From G020354785 sp964461435 (GTDB lineage: Bacteria; Bacteroidota; Bacteroidia; Bacteroidales; UBA10428), in NCBI GenBank assembly GCA_964461435.1, contig CAYWUI010000010.1:16238-80237 (forward strand): a stretch of 64,000 bases of DNA. The letters are read 5' to 3'. Each line of letters begins with the position of its first letter. Within the stretch, counting starts at the first letter, position 1. Made by a program: the position numbers and the translations under genes. Under the pieces are notes generated by a model. That model ran no database searches, was not told where the DNA came from, and saw only the letters and a list, made by a program, of their open reading frames with translations. Shown here one piece after another: positions 17,575-25,321 of the stretch.

Positions 17575-19044
17575 TTATTGAGGTTTTTCCTTCGGGATAT
17601 TCTCAAGCATATCAACTAGCAAATCCCAGAATTTCTTTGTTGATTTGATATTTACCCTTTCATCCGGTGAATGGGCTCCTTTTATAGTAGGTCCGAATGA
17701 TATTATATCCAGATCTTTATATTTGGCAAGAAACAGGCCGCATTCAAGACCGGCATGTATTGCCTTGACTTTAGCATTGGTGCCGAATAGTTTTTTATAT
17801 GACTTTTTCGTGATTTGCAGTATTTCTGATTTTAAGTTAGGATTCCAGCCAGGATAGCCGTTTTTTTGTTCAACTTTAGCGTTAACCATATCAAATACGC
17901 TTCGCACTGCATTGGCTATGTTATCTTTTGATGACTCCAGCGAGCTTCTCTGGCTTGTGGTTATTATAATATCATCCTTGCCATCGAATTTAACAGAAGC
18001 CAGGTTTGTTGAGGTTTCCACCAGTCCCTTCATGGTTTTACTCATAGCTATTACTCCATTGGGGCATGCATAAAGGGAGTTAAGCAGTCTTTTTTGCACC
18101 TTCTTTTTAAGAACACACCGGGTAATTTTTTCTGATGTCAGTAATATTTTGAGATTGGGTTCGGTAATCATAAGTTCATTTTTTATGGCAATAGCAAACT
18201 GGTTAAGATGTTCCTTTAGCATTAGTTCATTTTTCTTAGGTATTGCTATAATCACATACGCTTCTCTGGGAATTGCATTTGGCAGATTACCTCCTTCGAA
18301 TTTTACTATATTTATTTTTAGCTTCTTTGGGGCGGTCCAGAGAAAGCGATTTAAAATTTTTATTGAATTTCCTCTTTCTTTATCTATGTCACCACCTGAA
18401 TGCCCCCCCATAAGTCCGTTTATTGCAATTTTATATGAAACATAATCCGCAGGTATTTTCTTGGTTTTAATTCTTAACCTGGCAATGGTATTTATTCCTC
18501 CTGCCGAGCCAATAAACAACTCACCCTCATCTTCAGAATCGAGGTTAACTAAAATCTTACTGTTAAAAAACTGCGGCTGCACGTTAAAAGCACCTTTAAG
18601 TCCCATTTCCTCATCAACTGTAAATAAACATTCCAGAGGCCCGTGCTTAATGTCTTTATTCTCCAGAATTGCCAGCTGGGCGGCAATACCTATACCATTA
18701 TCGGCGCCCAGTGTCGTACCGTCAGCTTTCATCCATTCACCGTCAATAATGGTTTTTATGGGATCGGCATCGAAATCGTGCTGTTTTGTACTGTTTTTTT
18801 CACATACCATATCTACATGACTTTGTAAACATACCATCTTTGCCTTTTCAAGAGCCGGGTGGGCAGGCTTACTAATTAAAACATTACCTGCAAGGTCCTT
18901 CTTTGCTGCTAACAGGTGTTTTTTCCCGAACTCTATCAGGTAACTGATAATTTTTTCCTCTTTTCCCGATGGACGCGGGATCTGGCAAATCTCATCAAAA
19001 TATTTCCAGACAGCTTTTGGTTCCATGTTTTTCATGCTTTTCAT
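17575..19044 (-). CDS. pepD: Aminoacyl-histidine dipeptidase (M20)
   Basis: A 489-residue cytosolic dizinc peptidase of the PepD subfamily that cleaves Xaa-His (carnosine-like) and other dipeptides. The first metal motif is LQSHVDMVCEKN near residue 80, followed by LGADNGIGIAAQLA, the catalytic TVDEEMGLKGAFN, and the late HAGLECGLF and GPTIKGAHSPDERV metal/substrate segments. The frame is also open to a TTG at 19053. I prefer the ATG at 19044 because it gives the family-typical lead of about ten residues before EPKAVWKYFDEICQIPRPS. Confidence 0.93.
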   Translation of the reverse strand: MKSMKNMEPKAVWKYFDEICQIPRPSGKEEKIISYLIEFGKKHLLAAKKDLAGNVLISKPAHPALEKAKMVCLQSHVDMVCEKNSTKQHDFDADPIKTIIDGEWMKADGTTLGADNGIGIAAQLAILENKDIKHGPLECLFTVDEEMGLKGAFNVQPQFFNSKILVNLDSEDEGELFIGSAGGINTIARLRIKTKKIPADYVSYKIAINGLMGGHSGGDIDKERGNSIKILNRFLWTAPKKLKINIVKFEGGNLPNAIPREAYVIIAIPKKNELMLKEHLNQFAIAIKNELMITEPNLKILLTSEKITRCVLKKKVQKRLLNSLYACPNGVIAMSKTMKGLVETSTNLASVKFDGKDDIIITTSQRSSLESSKDNIANAVRSVFDMVNAKVEQKNGYPGWNPNLKSEILQITKKSYKKLFGTNAKVKAIHAGLECGLFLAKYKDLDIISFGPTIKGAHSPDERVNIKSTKKFWDLLVDMLENIPKEKPQ

Positions 19045-19227
19045 AACTTCCAAGTTTATAATTATCCTGTTCCAACATAATGACGAATATAATTTATCTT
19101 ACATTTGTAACCTAAGAATTGGCATAAAAATCTTTTTAATAATGATATTTTATTTTTTACTTTCGTCACGGTTAATAGAATATTATAGAATGTAAATATT
19201 ACTTCTTTACGGAGTTTTTCGGATTAT

Positions 19228-21006
19228 ATGATAGATTTTCAGCAAATACTGGTATTTATTGTTATACTTTTTATCCTGGTATCGCTATACCTTGAGTTAT
19301 TGGGACCTGCATTTACATTTCTTATAGCCATAATAGTACTTGGAATATTTGGAGTATTAACTCCTATGGAAATGATAAGCGGACTGGCAAATGTGCAGAT
19401 TGCAGTAATCATTATGCTTCTTCTTTTCGGTGATATAATCAGGAAAACATCAATAGTTGAAAATGTATTCGACAGGTTCTTCAGGTCTGCAAAAAGTTTC
19501 AGGGGATTTCTCAGCAGGATGATGTTATTAGTGGCGACATTTTCTGCCTTTCTTAATAATACACCCCTGGTAGCAATAATGATACCTTATGTTCACAGCT
19601 GGTGCAAACGCAATAATTATTATCCGTCAAAGTTTTTAATACCACTTTCGTATGCCGCAATACTTGGAGGATCTGTTACTTTAATAGGTACTTCAACCAA
19701 CCTTATTGTTAACGGAATGATTGAAGATAATACTATTATTCCTGACCTCAGGTCCCTGGAATTATTTGATTTTGTTTATGTCGGTATTCCTATGGTGATA
19801 ATAGGATTCTTTTATTTATTAATATTTGGCAATAAGTTTTTACCCGATAAGTCCACAATAACGGAATCATTCGGCAAACACTCGCGTCAATATATTATTG
19901 AAGCTAAAGTCAGAGCCAACTCACACCTTATTGGAAAGACGGTTAAGGAAGCCGGATTAATTGATTTAAAAGGCCTTTACCTGGTTGAAATCATGAGAAG
20001 GTCTTTCAGTATTTCAGCAGTGTCCCCGGAAGTTATTCTTGATAGAGGAGACGTGCTGGTCTTTGCCGGCGAAACGGATAGAATAGCTGAATTGATAGAG
20101 TCAAATTCCGGACTTATATTGCCTGAAGTAGGTATGTTAATGAAAAAGAAAAAAACAGAGATTGTCGAAGTGGTGGTTTCACAGAATTCATATTTAATTA
20201 ATAAATCAGTCAGGGAGACTGATTTCAGGGGTAAATATGACGCGGCAATAATAGCGGTCCATAGAAATGGCGAAAAAATTGAAGGTAAGCTGGGGAATGT
20301 AATATTAAAGGCAGGCGACGTTTTATTACTTTATACGGGTGGCGATTTTTTAAGCAGGACAATAAATACGCGCGAATTCTATTTTATATCAAAGGTGAGG
20401 GATTTTGTGAAACTGGAGTGGTACAAAACTCTTATATTGATAGGAGGTCTTATGTTATCCATTACTCTTTCTGCCCTGCACATCGTTCCACTATTTATGG
20501 GATTAATAATTTTGCTGATAGCCGCAATGGCGCTTGGTGTTACAAATCCGAAAGAACTTCCTCAAAGCATTGATTATAACCTTGCCCTGATAATTGTCCT
20601 TGCACTGGCCCTGGGTATCGCTATGATAAAATCGGGGACTGCAGATCTTATTGCAAATCTGCTGATAAACATATTTGTGCCGTTTGGAAAAATATGGCTA
20701 TTATTTGGCATTTATTTTATTACAGCTATTCTGGCTGCCTATGTGACAAATAAAGCGGCCGTTGCCGTAATATTCCCCATAGCGCTCACGTCAGCCCGAA
20801 TTCTGGATATCTCTGCCATACCCTTTGTGTTAACCGTTGCCTATGCCGCCGCAGCAAACTTTATGACACCTATCGGTTACCAAACTAATCTCATGGTTTA
20901 TGGCCCTGGCGGGTATTCATTTAAGGATTTTTTTAGAATAGGATTCCCGCTGACTATTATTTATATGATAGTTACTGTGACAATACTGTCATTAATATAT
21001 TTCTAG
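19228..21006 (+). CDS. SLC13/DASS family permease with two TrkA-C (RCK_C) domains
   Basis: A 592-residue carrier. About six helices in residues 1-205 include the family signature FLNNTPLVAIMIPYV and SVTLIGTSTNLIVNG. Two cytoplasmic RCK_C domains follow (about 225-300 and 310-385), then a second membrane half (about 395-592) with the paired motif YVTNKAAVAVIFPIA and MTPIGYQTNLMVYGPGGY. Members transport sulfate or dicarboxylates with Na+. The proteins of this domain plan that flank cysQ are generally annotated as sulfate carriers. cysQ begins 11 bases downstream, supporting a role in sulfate handling. Confidence 0.88.
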   Translation: MIDFQQILVFIVILFILVSLYLELLGPAFTFLIAIIVLGIFGVLTPMEMISGLANVQIAVIIMLLLFGDIIRKTSIVENVFDRFFRSAKSFRGFLSRMMLLVATFSAFLNNTPLVAIMIPYVHSWCKRNNYYPSKFLIPLSYAAILGGSVTLIGTSTNLIVNGMIEDNTIIPDLRSLELFDFVYVGIPMVIIGFFYLLIFGNKFLPDKSTITESFGKHSRQYIIEAKVRANSHLIGKTVKEAGLIDLKGLYLVEIMRRSFSISAVSPEVILDRGDVLVFAGETDRIAELIESNSGLILPEVGMLMKKKKTEIVEVVVSQNSYLINKSVRETDFRGKYDAAIIAVHRNGEKIEGKLGNVILKAGDVLLLYTGGDFLSRTINTREFYFISKVRDFVKLEWYKTLILIGGLMLSITLSALHIVPLFMGLIILLIAAMALGVTNPKELPQSIDYNLALIIVLALALGIAMIKSGTADLIANLLINIFVPFGKIWLLFGIYFITAILAAYVTNKAAVAVIFPIALTSARILDISAIPFVLTVAYAAAANFMTPIGYQTNLMVYGPGGYSFKDFFRIGFPLTIIYMIVTVTILSLIYF

Positions 21007-21017
21007 AATGCAAAAAA

Positions 21018-21845
21018 ATGGCAGATTACCGAAGATTTCTCAGATTAGCTATTGATGCTGCACTAGCAGGGGGGGAGAAAATAATGGAAGTATATGATTC
21101 TATTAAGATAAACGTTATACTGAAGAAAGATTTTTCACCACTTACTGAAGCCGATTTAAAATCAAATGAGATAATTAAGAAATACCTTGAAGAAACAGGC
21201 TTGCCTTTGCTTAGCGAGGAAGAAAAGGAAATAGCTTATAAAAAAAGAAAAGACTGGGATTTGTTCTGGCTTGTTGATCCATTGGACGGGACTAAAGAGT
21301 TTATTAAAAGAAACGGAGAATTTGCAGTTAACATAGCGCTTATTGAGAAGAATGCCCCGGTAATTGGAGTAATATATGCACCTGCTGCAAAAGATCTCTA
21401 TTTCTCGTACCCAGGCAGCGGTTCGTACAAAATATCAGAAGTCAATCCCGGCAACATCAGGAACAAAACTTTAAAATCAATATTAGCACTGGCAACACCT
21501 TTGCCGGTTTCAGCCAGGAGGGACAGATTTACTGCAATTGGCAGCAGATCTCATATGTCTCTGAAAACATGGACATACTTCAGGAAGCTGCAAAAAAATT
21601 ACAGGAATATGGAGATCTTAAAAATTGGCAGTTCACTGAAATTGTGCCTCATAGCAGAAGGGAAAGCAGATGTATATCCAAGGTTCAGCCATACAATGGA
21701 ATGGGACATAGCTGCAGGCCATGCTATTATTGAAGGAGCCGGATTTATGATCTGTGAGTACAGGAATAATAAACCGCTTATTTACAATAAAGAGAATTTA
21801 AGGAATCCCTTTTTTATTGCCGGAAAGCCGGAGTTTGTGATTTAG
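21018..21845 (+). CDS. cysQ: 3'(2'),5'-bisphosphate nucleotidase
   Basis: A 275-residue magnesium- and lithium-sensitive phosphatase removing the 3'-phosphate of PAP (and PAPS), the by-product of sulfate activation and sulfotransfer. Inositol-phosphatase-fold motifs are present: LLSEEEKE (metal Glu), LVDPLDGTKEFIKRNGEFAVNIAL, and the C-terminal EWDIAAGHAIIEGAG. It is coupled to the SLC13 carrier. No cysC, cysD or cysN follows; in many Bacteroidota these genes are clustered together. Confidence 0.95.
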   Translation: MADYRRFLRLAIDAALAGGEKIMEVYDSIKINVILKKDFSPLTEADLKSNEIIKKYLEETGLPLLSEEEKEIAYKKRKDWDLFWLVDPLDGTKEFIKRNGEFAVNIALIEKNAPVIGVIYAPAAKDLYFSYPGSGSYKISEVNPGNIRNKTLKSILALATPLPVSARRDRFTAIGSRSHMSLKTWTYFRKLQKNYRNMEILKIGSSLKLCLIAEGKADVYPRFSHTMEWDIAAGHAIIEGAGFMICEYRNNKPLIYNKENLRNPFFIAGKPEFVI

Positions 21846-21864
21846 GATGTATTTACAGTAAGGT

Positions 21865-23895
21865 TTAATTAGCTTTCTCAGTCTTTTTGGGAAAATCAAT
21901 ATTCACCCTTGCTCCTCCGATTACCCAGCGGCCGGGTTGAATGACATTGCTTATATCGCGATATGTGGCATCAAATAAATTATTTGCCTCGATAAAAAAG
22001 TAAAGCCTGCCTTTGTTCCAGTAAAGTTTTGCATTCACCAGCCAGAATGACTTATAGGGGACCAAATCATATTCATTTGTTATCGTGTTATATACATCGT
22101 AGTTGCCTTCGCGATTCTGGTATATAAGGTAAATGCTTGCCCCTGTATTTTTACATATACTTATTAAAGATGTAATTGTTAATTTATGTTTTAAATTATC
22201 CAGTGCATATTTTGATTCAAAATCGCCTGTTGATTTTCTTATACTTGTGTGTGAATAACTTAAGTTCAAATTTTGAAGGAAGAAATCAGAAGACAGAATA
22301 TTATTCAGATGTACCATAACTGATAGATCTATACCATCGACGGTGATATCGGCAATATTTTCCGCATGCCACAATGTATCCTTTTCCAGCACCCAGTCTA
22401 TGATATCTTTTCCAATCCTGTGATAATAAGATAATTGTCCGGTTATTTCAGGGAGGGCTAATTTTAATCCGCCTTCCAGAGATATTGCTTTTTCAGGTTT
22501 CAAATCGACGTTTCCGTATGTGTCAGGTGATTCGTAGAACATATCTGTGAAAGAAGGCAGGCGCAAGGTTTTATTTACAGAACCGTAAATCTTAAGGCCT
22601 TTGAGAATATTGTAACTAAGATCGATCCCTGGGTATAATCTTAACCTGTTTCTGAAGGTTGAGTTCCAGTTTAACATTATGCCGCCTGAAAGACATAATT
22701 TACCTAAGTATATATCCTGTTCTATAAAATGCCCCAGATTTGACCTTAGATAATTCTTATCCAGCAGTACATCCTTATCACCTGGTAATTTCACAGGGAT
22801 TGACATTTCAAAACCCCTGTTATTACTGAAAATATTTTCTATCCTGTATTCGAATCCCAGTGCGGTTTTTCCGAGTTTATTTATTACAACTAAATTCATA
22901 TTTGCTCCGAATATATCTGTCAGGTTGTACGCATTAAATGTACTGGCACTGTCTATGACCATGGAATAATGATCATTTAACCTGCGCCAGTATAAAAGCG
23001 GCGAGATATTTATTTTGTCCCCGGTGCTTGCTTTTACTGCAGTAAAAGTAGTTTTTATCGTTTCATATTGTTCGGGATACTTGCTTGAGTAGAAACTGTT
23101 TGCTCCGAAATCTTTATAGTCATAACCTGCCAGGTAGCTGAAATTTACGTTTTCAGTTTTTAATTCCCCGTTATAAAAAAGATTGTACCTGTCAAATTCG
23201 GTATAATCGGTATAACCGTTTGATCCTGTCTTTGATAGTGACAGATAGTTATTGCTTTTTTTTGTAAGCATGTTCCCTGAAGTGTTAAGCTTGGAAAATC
23301 CATTTTCACCCGTACTGGCACTAAAGTTGATGTTATTGGTATGTTGCGTGGCTGTGACAATATTTATTGCGCCTGCAAATGCGTTTGTACCCAGTACCCT
23401 CGCAGCAGGTCCGTTTAATATTTCAACGCGTTCAATGCTTTCAGCATCCAGGGGGAGGTTAAGATTAAAATGACCTGTGTGGGGATCCGAGATATTTATG
23501 CCGTTAAGAAGTATCAATACCTGATCAAAGGAGCTTCCTCTGATATTTAAATCGGCCTGCACTCCAAACATCCCTCTTTGTCTTACATCCACACCCGTTA
23601 TATATTCCAGTAAATCCTGAATGCTTTGCACGGGCGCATGTTTAATTTCATCTTTAGTAATTACTGTGACTATACGGGAAATTTCAGAGTAAAGAGCCGG
23701 ACTTCTTTGACCGATAACTTCAATTTCATCCAGATGAATCTTTTTATTAATCCTGATTGTATCTGTATAGGCGGCAATTATTTCCAGCTGTACAAGTATG
23801 GAATAACTTGTTAATAGAATACAAATTTTTATTATCTTTTTAAGACTGTTCAGTACCGCGTATCTTTTTCTTGACCAGTGCTTGAAAAATATCAT
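21865..23895 (-). CDS. TonB-dependent outer-membrane receptor (BtuB-like)
   Basis: Outer-membrane active-transport channel of 676 residues from the ATG at 23895. In-frame alternatives are ATG 23940 and GTG 23961; 23895 leaves the shortest basic leader before the signal helix (IIKICILLTSYSILVQL). The plug domain covers about residues 70-180 (LDEIEVIGQRSP; QDLLEYITGVDVRQRG; DLNIRGSSFDQVLILLNGI; VEILNGPAARVLGTNAFAGAINIV). The 22-strand barrel follows and ends in NNLFDATYRDISNVIQPGRW. No carboxypeptidase-like N-terminal domain and no SusD partner. The BtuB-like plug suggests a corrinoid or siderophore substrate, but no B12 riboswitch was found, so the substrate is open. Confidence 0.88.
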   Translation of the reverse strand: MIFFKHWSRKRYAVLNSLKKIIKICILLTSYSILVQLEIIAAYTDTIRINKKIHLDEIEVIGQRSPALYSEISRIVTVITKDEIKHAPVQSIQDLLEYITGVDVRQRGMFGVQADLNIRGSSFDQVLILLNGINISDPHTGHFNLNLPLDAESIERVEILNGPAARVLGTNAFAGAINIVTATQHTNNINFSASTGENGFSKLNTSGNMLTKKSNNYLSLSKTGSNGYTDYTEFDRYNLFYNGELKTENVNFSYLAGYDYKDFGANSFYSSKYPEQYETIKTTFTAVKASTGDKINISPLLYWRRLNDHYSMVIDSASTFNAYNLTDIFGANMNLVVINKLGKTALGFEYRIENIFSNNRGFEMSIPVKLPGDKDVLLDKNYLRSNLGHFIEQDIYLGKLCLSGGIMLNWNSTFRNRLRLYPGIDLSYNILKGLKIYGSVNKTLRLPSFTDMFYESPDTYGNVDLKPEKAISLEGGLKLALPEITGQLSYYHRIGKDIIDWVLEKDTLWHAENIADITVDGIDLSVMVHLNNILSSDFFLQNLNLSYSHTSIRKSTGDFESKYALDNLKHKLTITSLISICKNTGASIYLIYQNREGNYDVYNTITNEYDLVPYKSFWLVNAKLYWNKGRLYFFIEANNLFDATYRDISNVIQPGRWVIGGARVNIDFPKKTEKAN

Positions 23896-24244
23896 GGCAT
23901 CAATTTCTTTATAATTTTCTGTTTTTGCATTTATAATCATTATTTCCGGTAAAAAGGCCACTAATATAATAATTTATCCCGGATAATTAATATACAGGGA
24001 AACGGACTTCCTGACAGGCAAATTTAAATCTATTATAAAGATAGGCCCGGAGACATTTGCAGCAAAACAATCGTTTTATTTAAATTACTGATTACAAGGT
24101 CTTAATTATTTATCACTTAGAGTTAATGTAAACATCATTAAGGTATGGAATAATCAATGGTTAGAGATCAGGTAAAATTGAACATGACCGGCATTTATTT
24201 AGAAGTAACAAATGTTCTGTGATTTAAATTATAGAATAAAAAGA

Positions 24245-24274
24245 TTTGATTTATTAAATAATTTATTATTTTTG
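24245..24274 (+). promoter_or_regulatory. Promoter of the acidic lipoprotein gene
   Basis: TTTG at 24245-24248 and TATTTTTG at 24267-24274, 18 bases apart, match both halves of the Bacteroidota promoter consensus (TTTG ... TAnnTTTG). The predicted start lies about 40 bases before the ATG at 24319. The rest of 23896-24318 shows nothing else that I can support. Confidence 0.7.
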
Positions 24275-24318
24275 CCTTAAATCGTAAAACTAATTTAATT
24301 CATTAAAAATCTAAGAAC

Positions 24319-24516
24319 ATGAAAAAGTTAAGTTTTTTGTTAGTTGCCCTTGCATTATTTTGTTTTATATCTTTAAATTCTTGCAAACAAAAGGCTGGAG
24401 AAGCTGAAGAAGCAACCGGAGAAATGGTTGAAGAAGCTGAAGAACCTGCTACAGAAGCCGCTACAGCTGATACTACTGCAGCAGAAACTGAAGCAGCCGA
24501 AGAAACTACGGAGTAA
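24319..24516 (+). CDS. Small acidic Ala/Glu/Thr-rich lipoprotein
   Basis: A 65-residue protein. Signal peptide II: MKKLSFLLVALALFCFISL followed by the lipobox LNSC, so Cys22 is the likely lipidated residue. The mature part is about 43 residues of Ala, Glu and Thr with almost no hydrophobic residue, hence disordered and strongly negative. Similar little lipoproteins are abundant in Bacteroidota and unassigned. It has its own promoter and terminator, so it is not part of the apr operon that follows. Confidence 0.75.
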   Translation: MKKLSFLLVALALFCFISLNSCKQKAGEAEEATGEMVEEAEEPATEAATADTTAAETEAAEETTE

Positions 24517-24545
24517 ACTAACCTGAAAGAGATTTAAAGTACTTT

Positions 24546-24572
24546 AAGCAGGAATTATATCCTGCTTTTTAT
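24546..24572 (+). terminator. Intrinsic terminator after the lipoprotein gene
   Basis: AAGCAGGA, six-base loop, TCCTGCTT and a T-run. Confidence 0.85.
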
Positions 24573-24661
24573 TTTTACCGGGTATATCCTCAGGATACAT
24601 CGTTCTGAAATATATATGTATATATACTAAATTAAGACTACACCTACTTAATATAATTATA

Positions 24662-24690
24662 AACCACCTTTTTAAGGTGGTTATTTTTTT
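24662..24690 (+). terminator. Second intrinsic terminator upstream of the apr promoter
   Basis: AACCACCTT, three-base loop, AAGGTGGTT and a run of seven or more T. It lies 90 bases after the previous terminator with no ORF between, so it may end a short untranslated transcript or insulate the apr operon. Confidence 0.8.
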
Positions 24691-24705
24691 GCCTTTTTAT
24701 ATAAC

Positions 24706-24729
24706 TTTTATCCCGGGCCCCGGATAAAA
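24706..24729. promoter_or_regulatory. 24-bp palindrome upstream of the apr-qmo promoter
   Basis: TTTTATCC and GGATAAAA form perfect 8-base arms around a GC core that contains GGGCCC. It lies 60 bases upstream of the -33 element of the aprB promoter and is not followed by a T-run, so a protein-binding site is more likely than a terminator. The binding protein is unknown. Confidence 0.5.
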
Positions 24730-24788
24730 TTTCCTGGAATGAACAATCCTGTATGGCATCAGCATGGGAAAAGTATATCCAAAATACA

Positions 24789-24819
24789 ATTGAAATTGGT
24801 AATAATTTTTTTATGTTTG
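24789..24819 (+). promoter_or_regulatory. Promoter of the aprB-aprA-qmoA-qmoB operon
   Basis: ATTG (24789-24792), 19 bases, TATGTTTG (24812-24819). The -7 element is an exact TAnnTTTG and the spacing is the Bacteroidota standard. The predicted transcription start is near 24825, about 30 bases before the aprB ATG. Confidence 0.75.
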
Positions 24820-24853
24820 CAGCTGACCTTTAATATTTAATAAGACTAATAGT

Positions 24854-25306
24854 ATGCCAAGTTTTGTTATAAATGAAAAATGTGATGGCTGCAAGGCACT
24901 TGATAAAACTGCATGCCAGTATATTTGTCCGAATGACCTTATGGTCCTTGACAGGGAAAAGAATAAAGCCTACAACAGGGCTGTAGAAATGTGCTGGGAG
25001 TGTTACAGCTGCGTAAAGATCTGTCCCAATCAGGCTATTGAGGTGCGCGGCTATGCCGATTTTATGCCCCTGGGCGCGGCTGTGCAACCAATGCGTGGTA
25101 CCGATTCCATTCTATGGTCGGTAAGATTCAGGAACAAAGAAATTAAGAGATTTAAATTCCCTGTAAGAACCATTCCTGAGGGGACCCTGGAGCCGGATGC
25201 AGGGTATGCAACGGGAACGGATGATATCAGTAGCCCCCTGTTAAGGACAGAACCCGGTTCTCTCGGATTATCGGAATTACCGGACATCGGGTGTTCCAAA
25301 AAATAA
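24854..25306 (+). CDS. aprB: Adenylylsulfate (APS) reductase, beta subunit
   Basis: A 150-residue iron-sulfur subunit of dissimilatory APS reductase. It begins MPSFVINEKCDGCK, the standard AprB start, and holds eight cysteines for two [4Fe-4S] clusters: C10, C13, C21, C25 (CDGCKALDKTACQYICP) and C47, C50, C53, C57 (CWECYSCVKICP). The middle segment (RGTDSILWSVRFRNKEIKRFKFPVRTIPEG) is the beta-sheet that clasps AprA, and the tail is of usual length. It passes electrons between the quinone-linked Qmo complex and the FAD of AprA. First gene of a four-gene operon; aprA starts 15 bases later. Confidence 0.97.
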   Translation: MPSFVINEKCDGCKALDKTACQYICPNDLMVLDREKNKAYNRAVEMCWECYSCVKICPNQAIEVRGYADFMPLGAAVQPMRGTDSILWSVRFRNKEIKRFKFPVRTIPEGTLEPDAGYATGTDDISSPLLRTEPGSLGLSELPDIGCSKK

Positions 25307-25321
25307 TCATATACTCTAAAG

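Noticed and set aside
23995..24060. Possible cobalamin riboswitch near the BtuB-like receptor (a segment resembling the B12 box, GCCCGGAGACATTTGC).
   Set aside because: It lies on the plus strand, opposite to the receptor gene, and the box ends poorly. The GGTGAAAATCC-type core and the kissing-loop stems are not recognisable.
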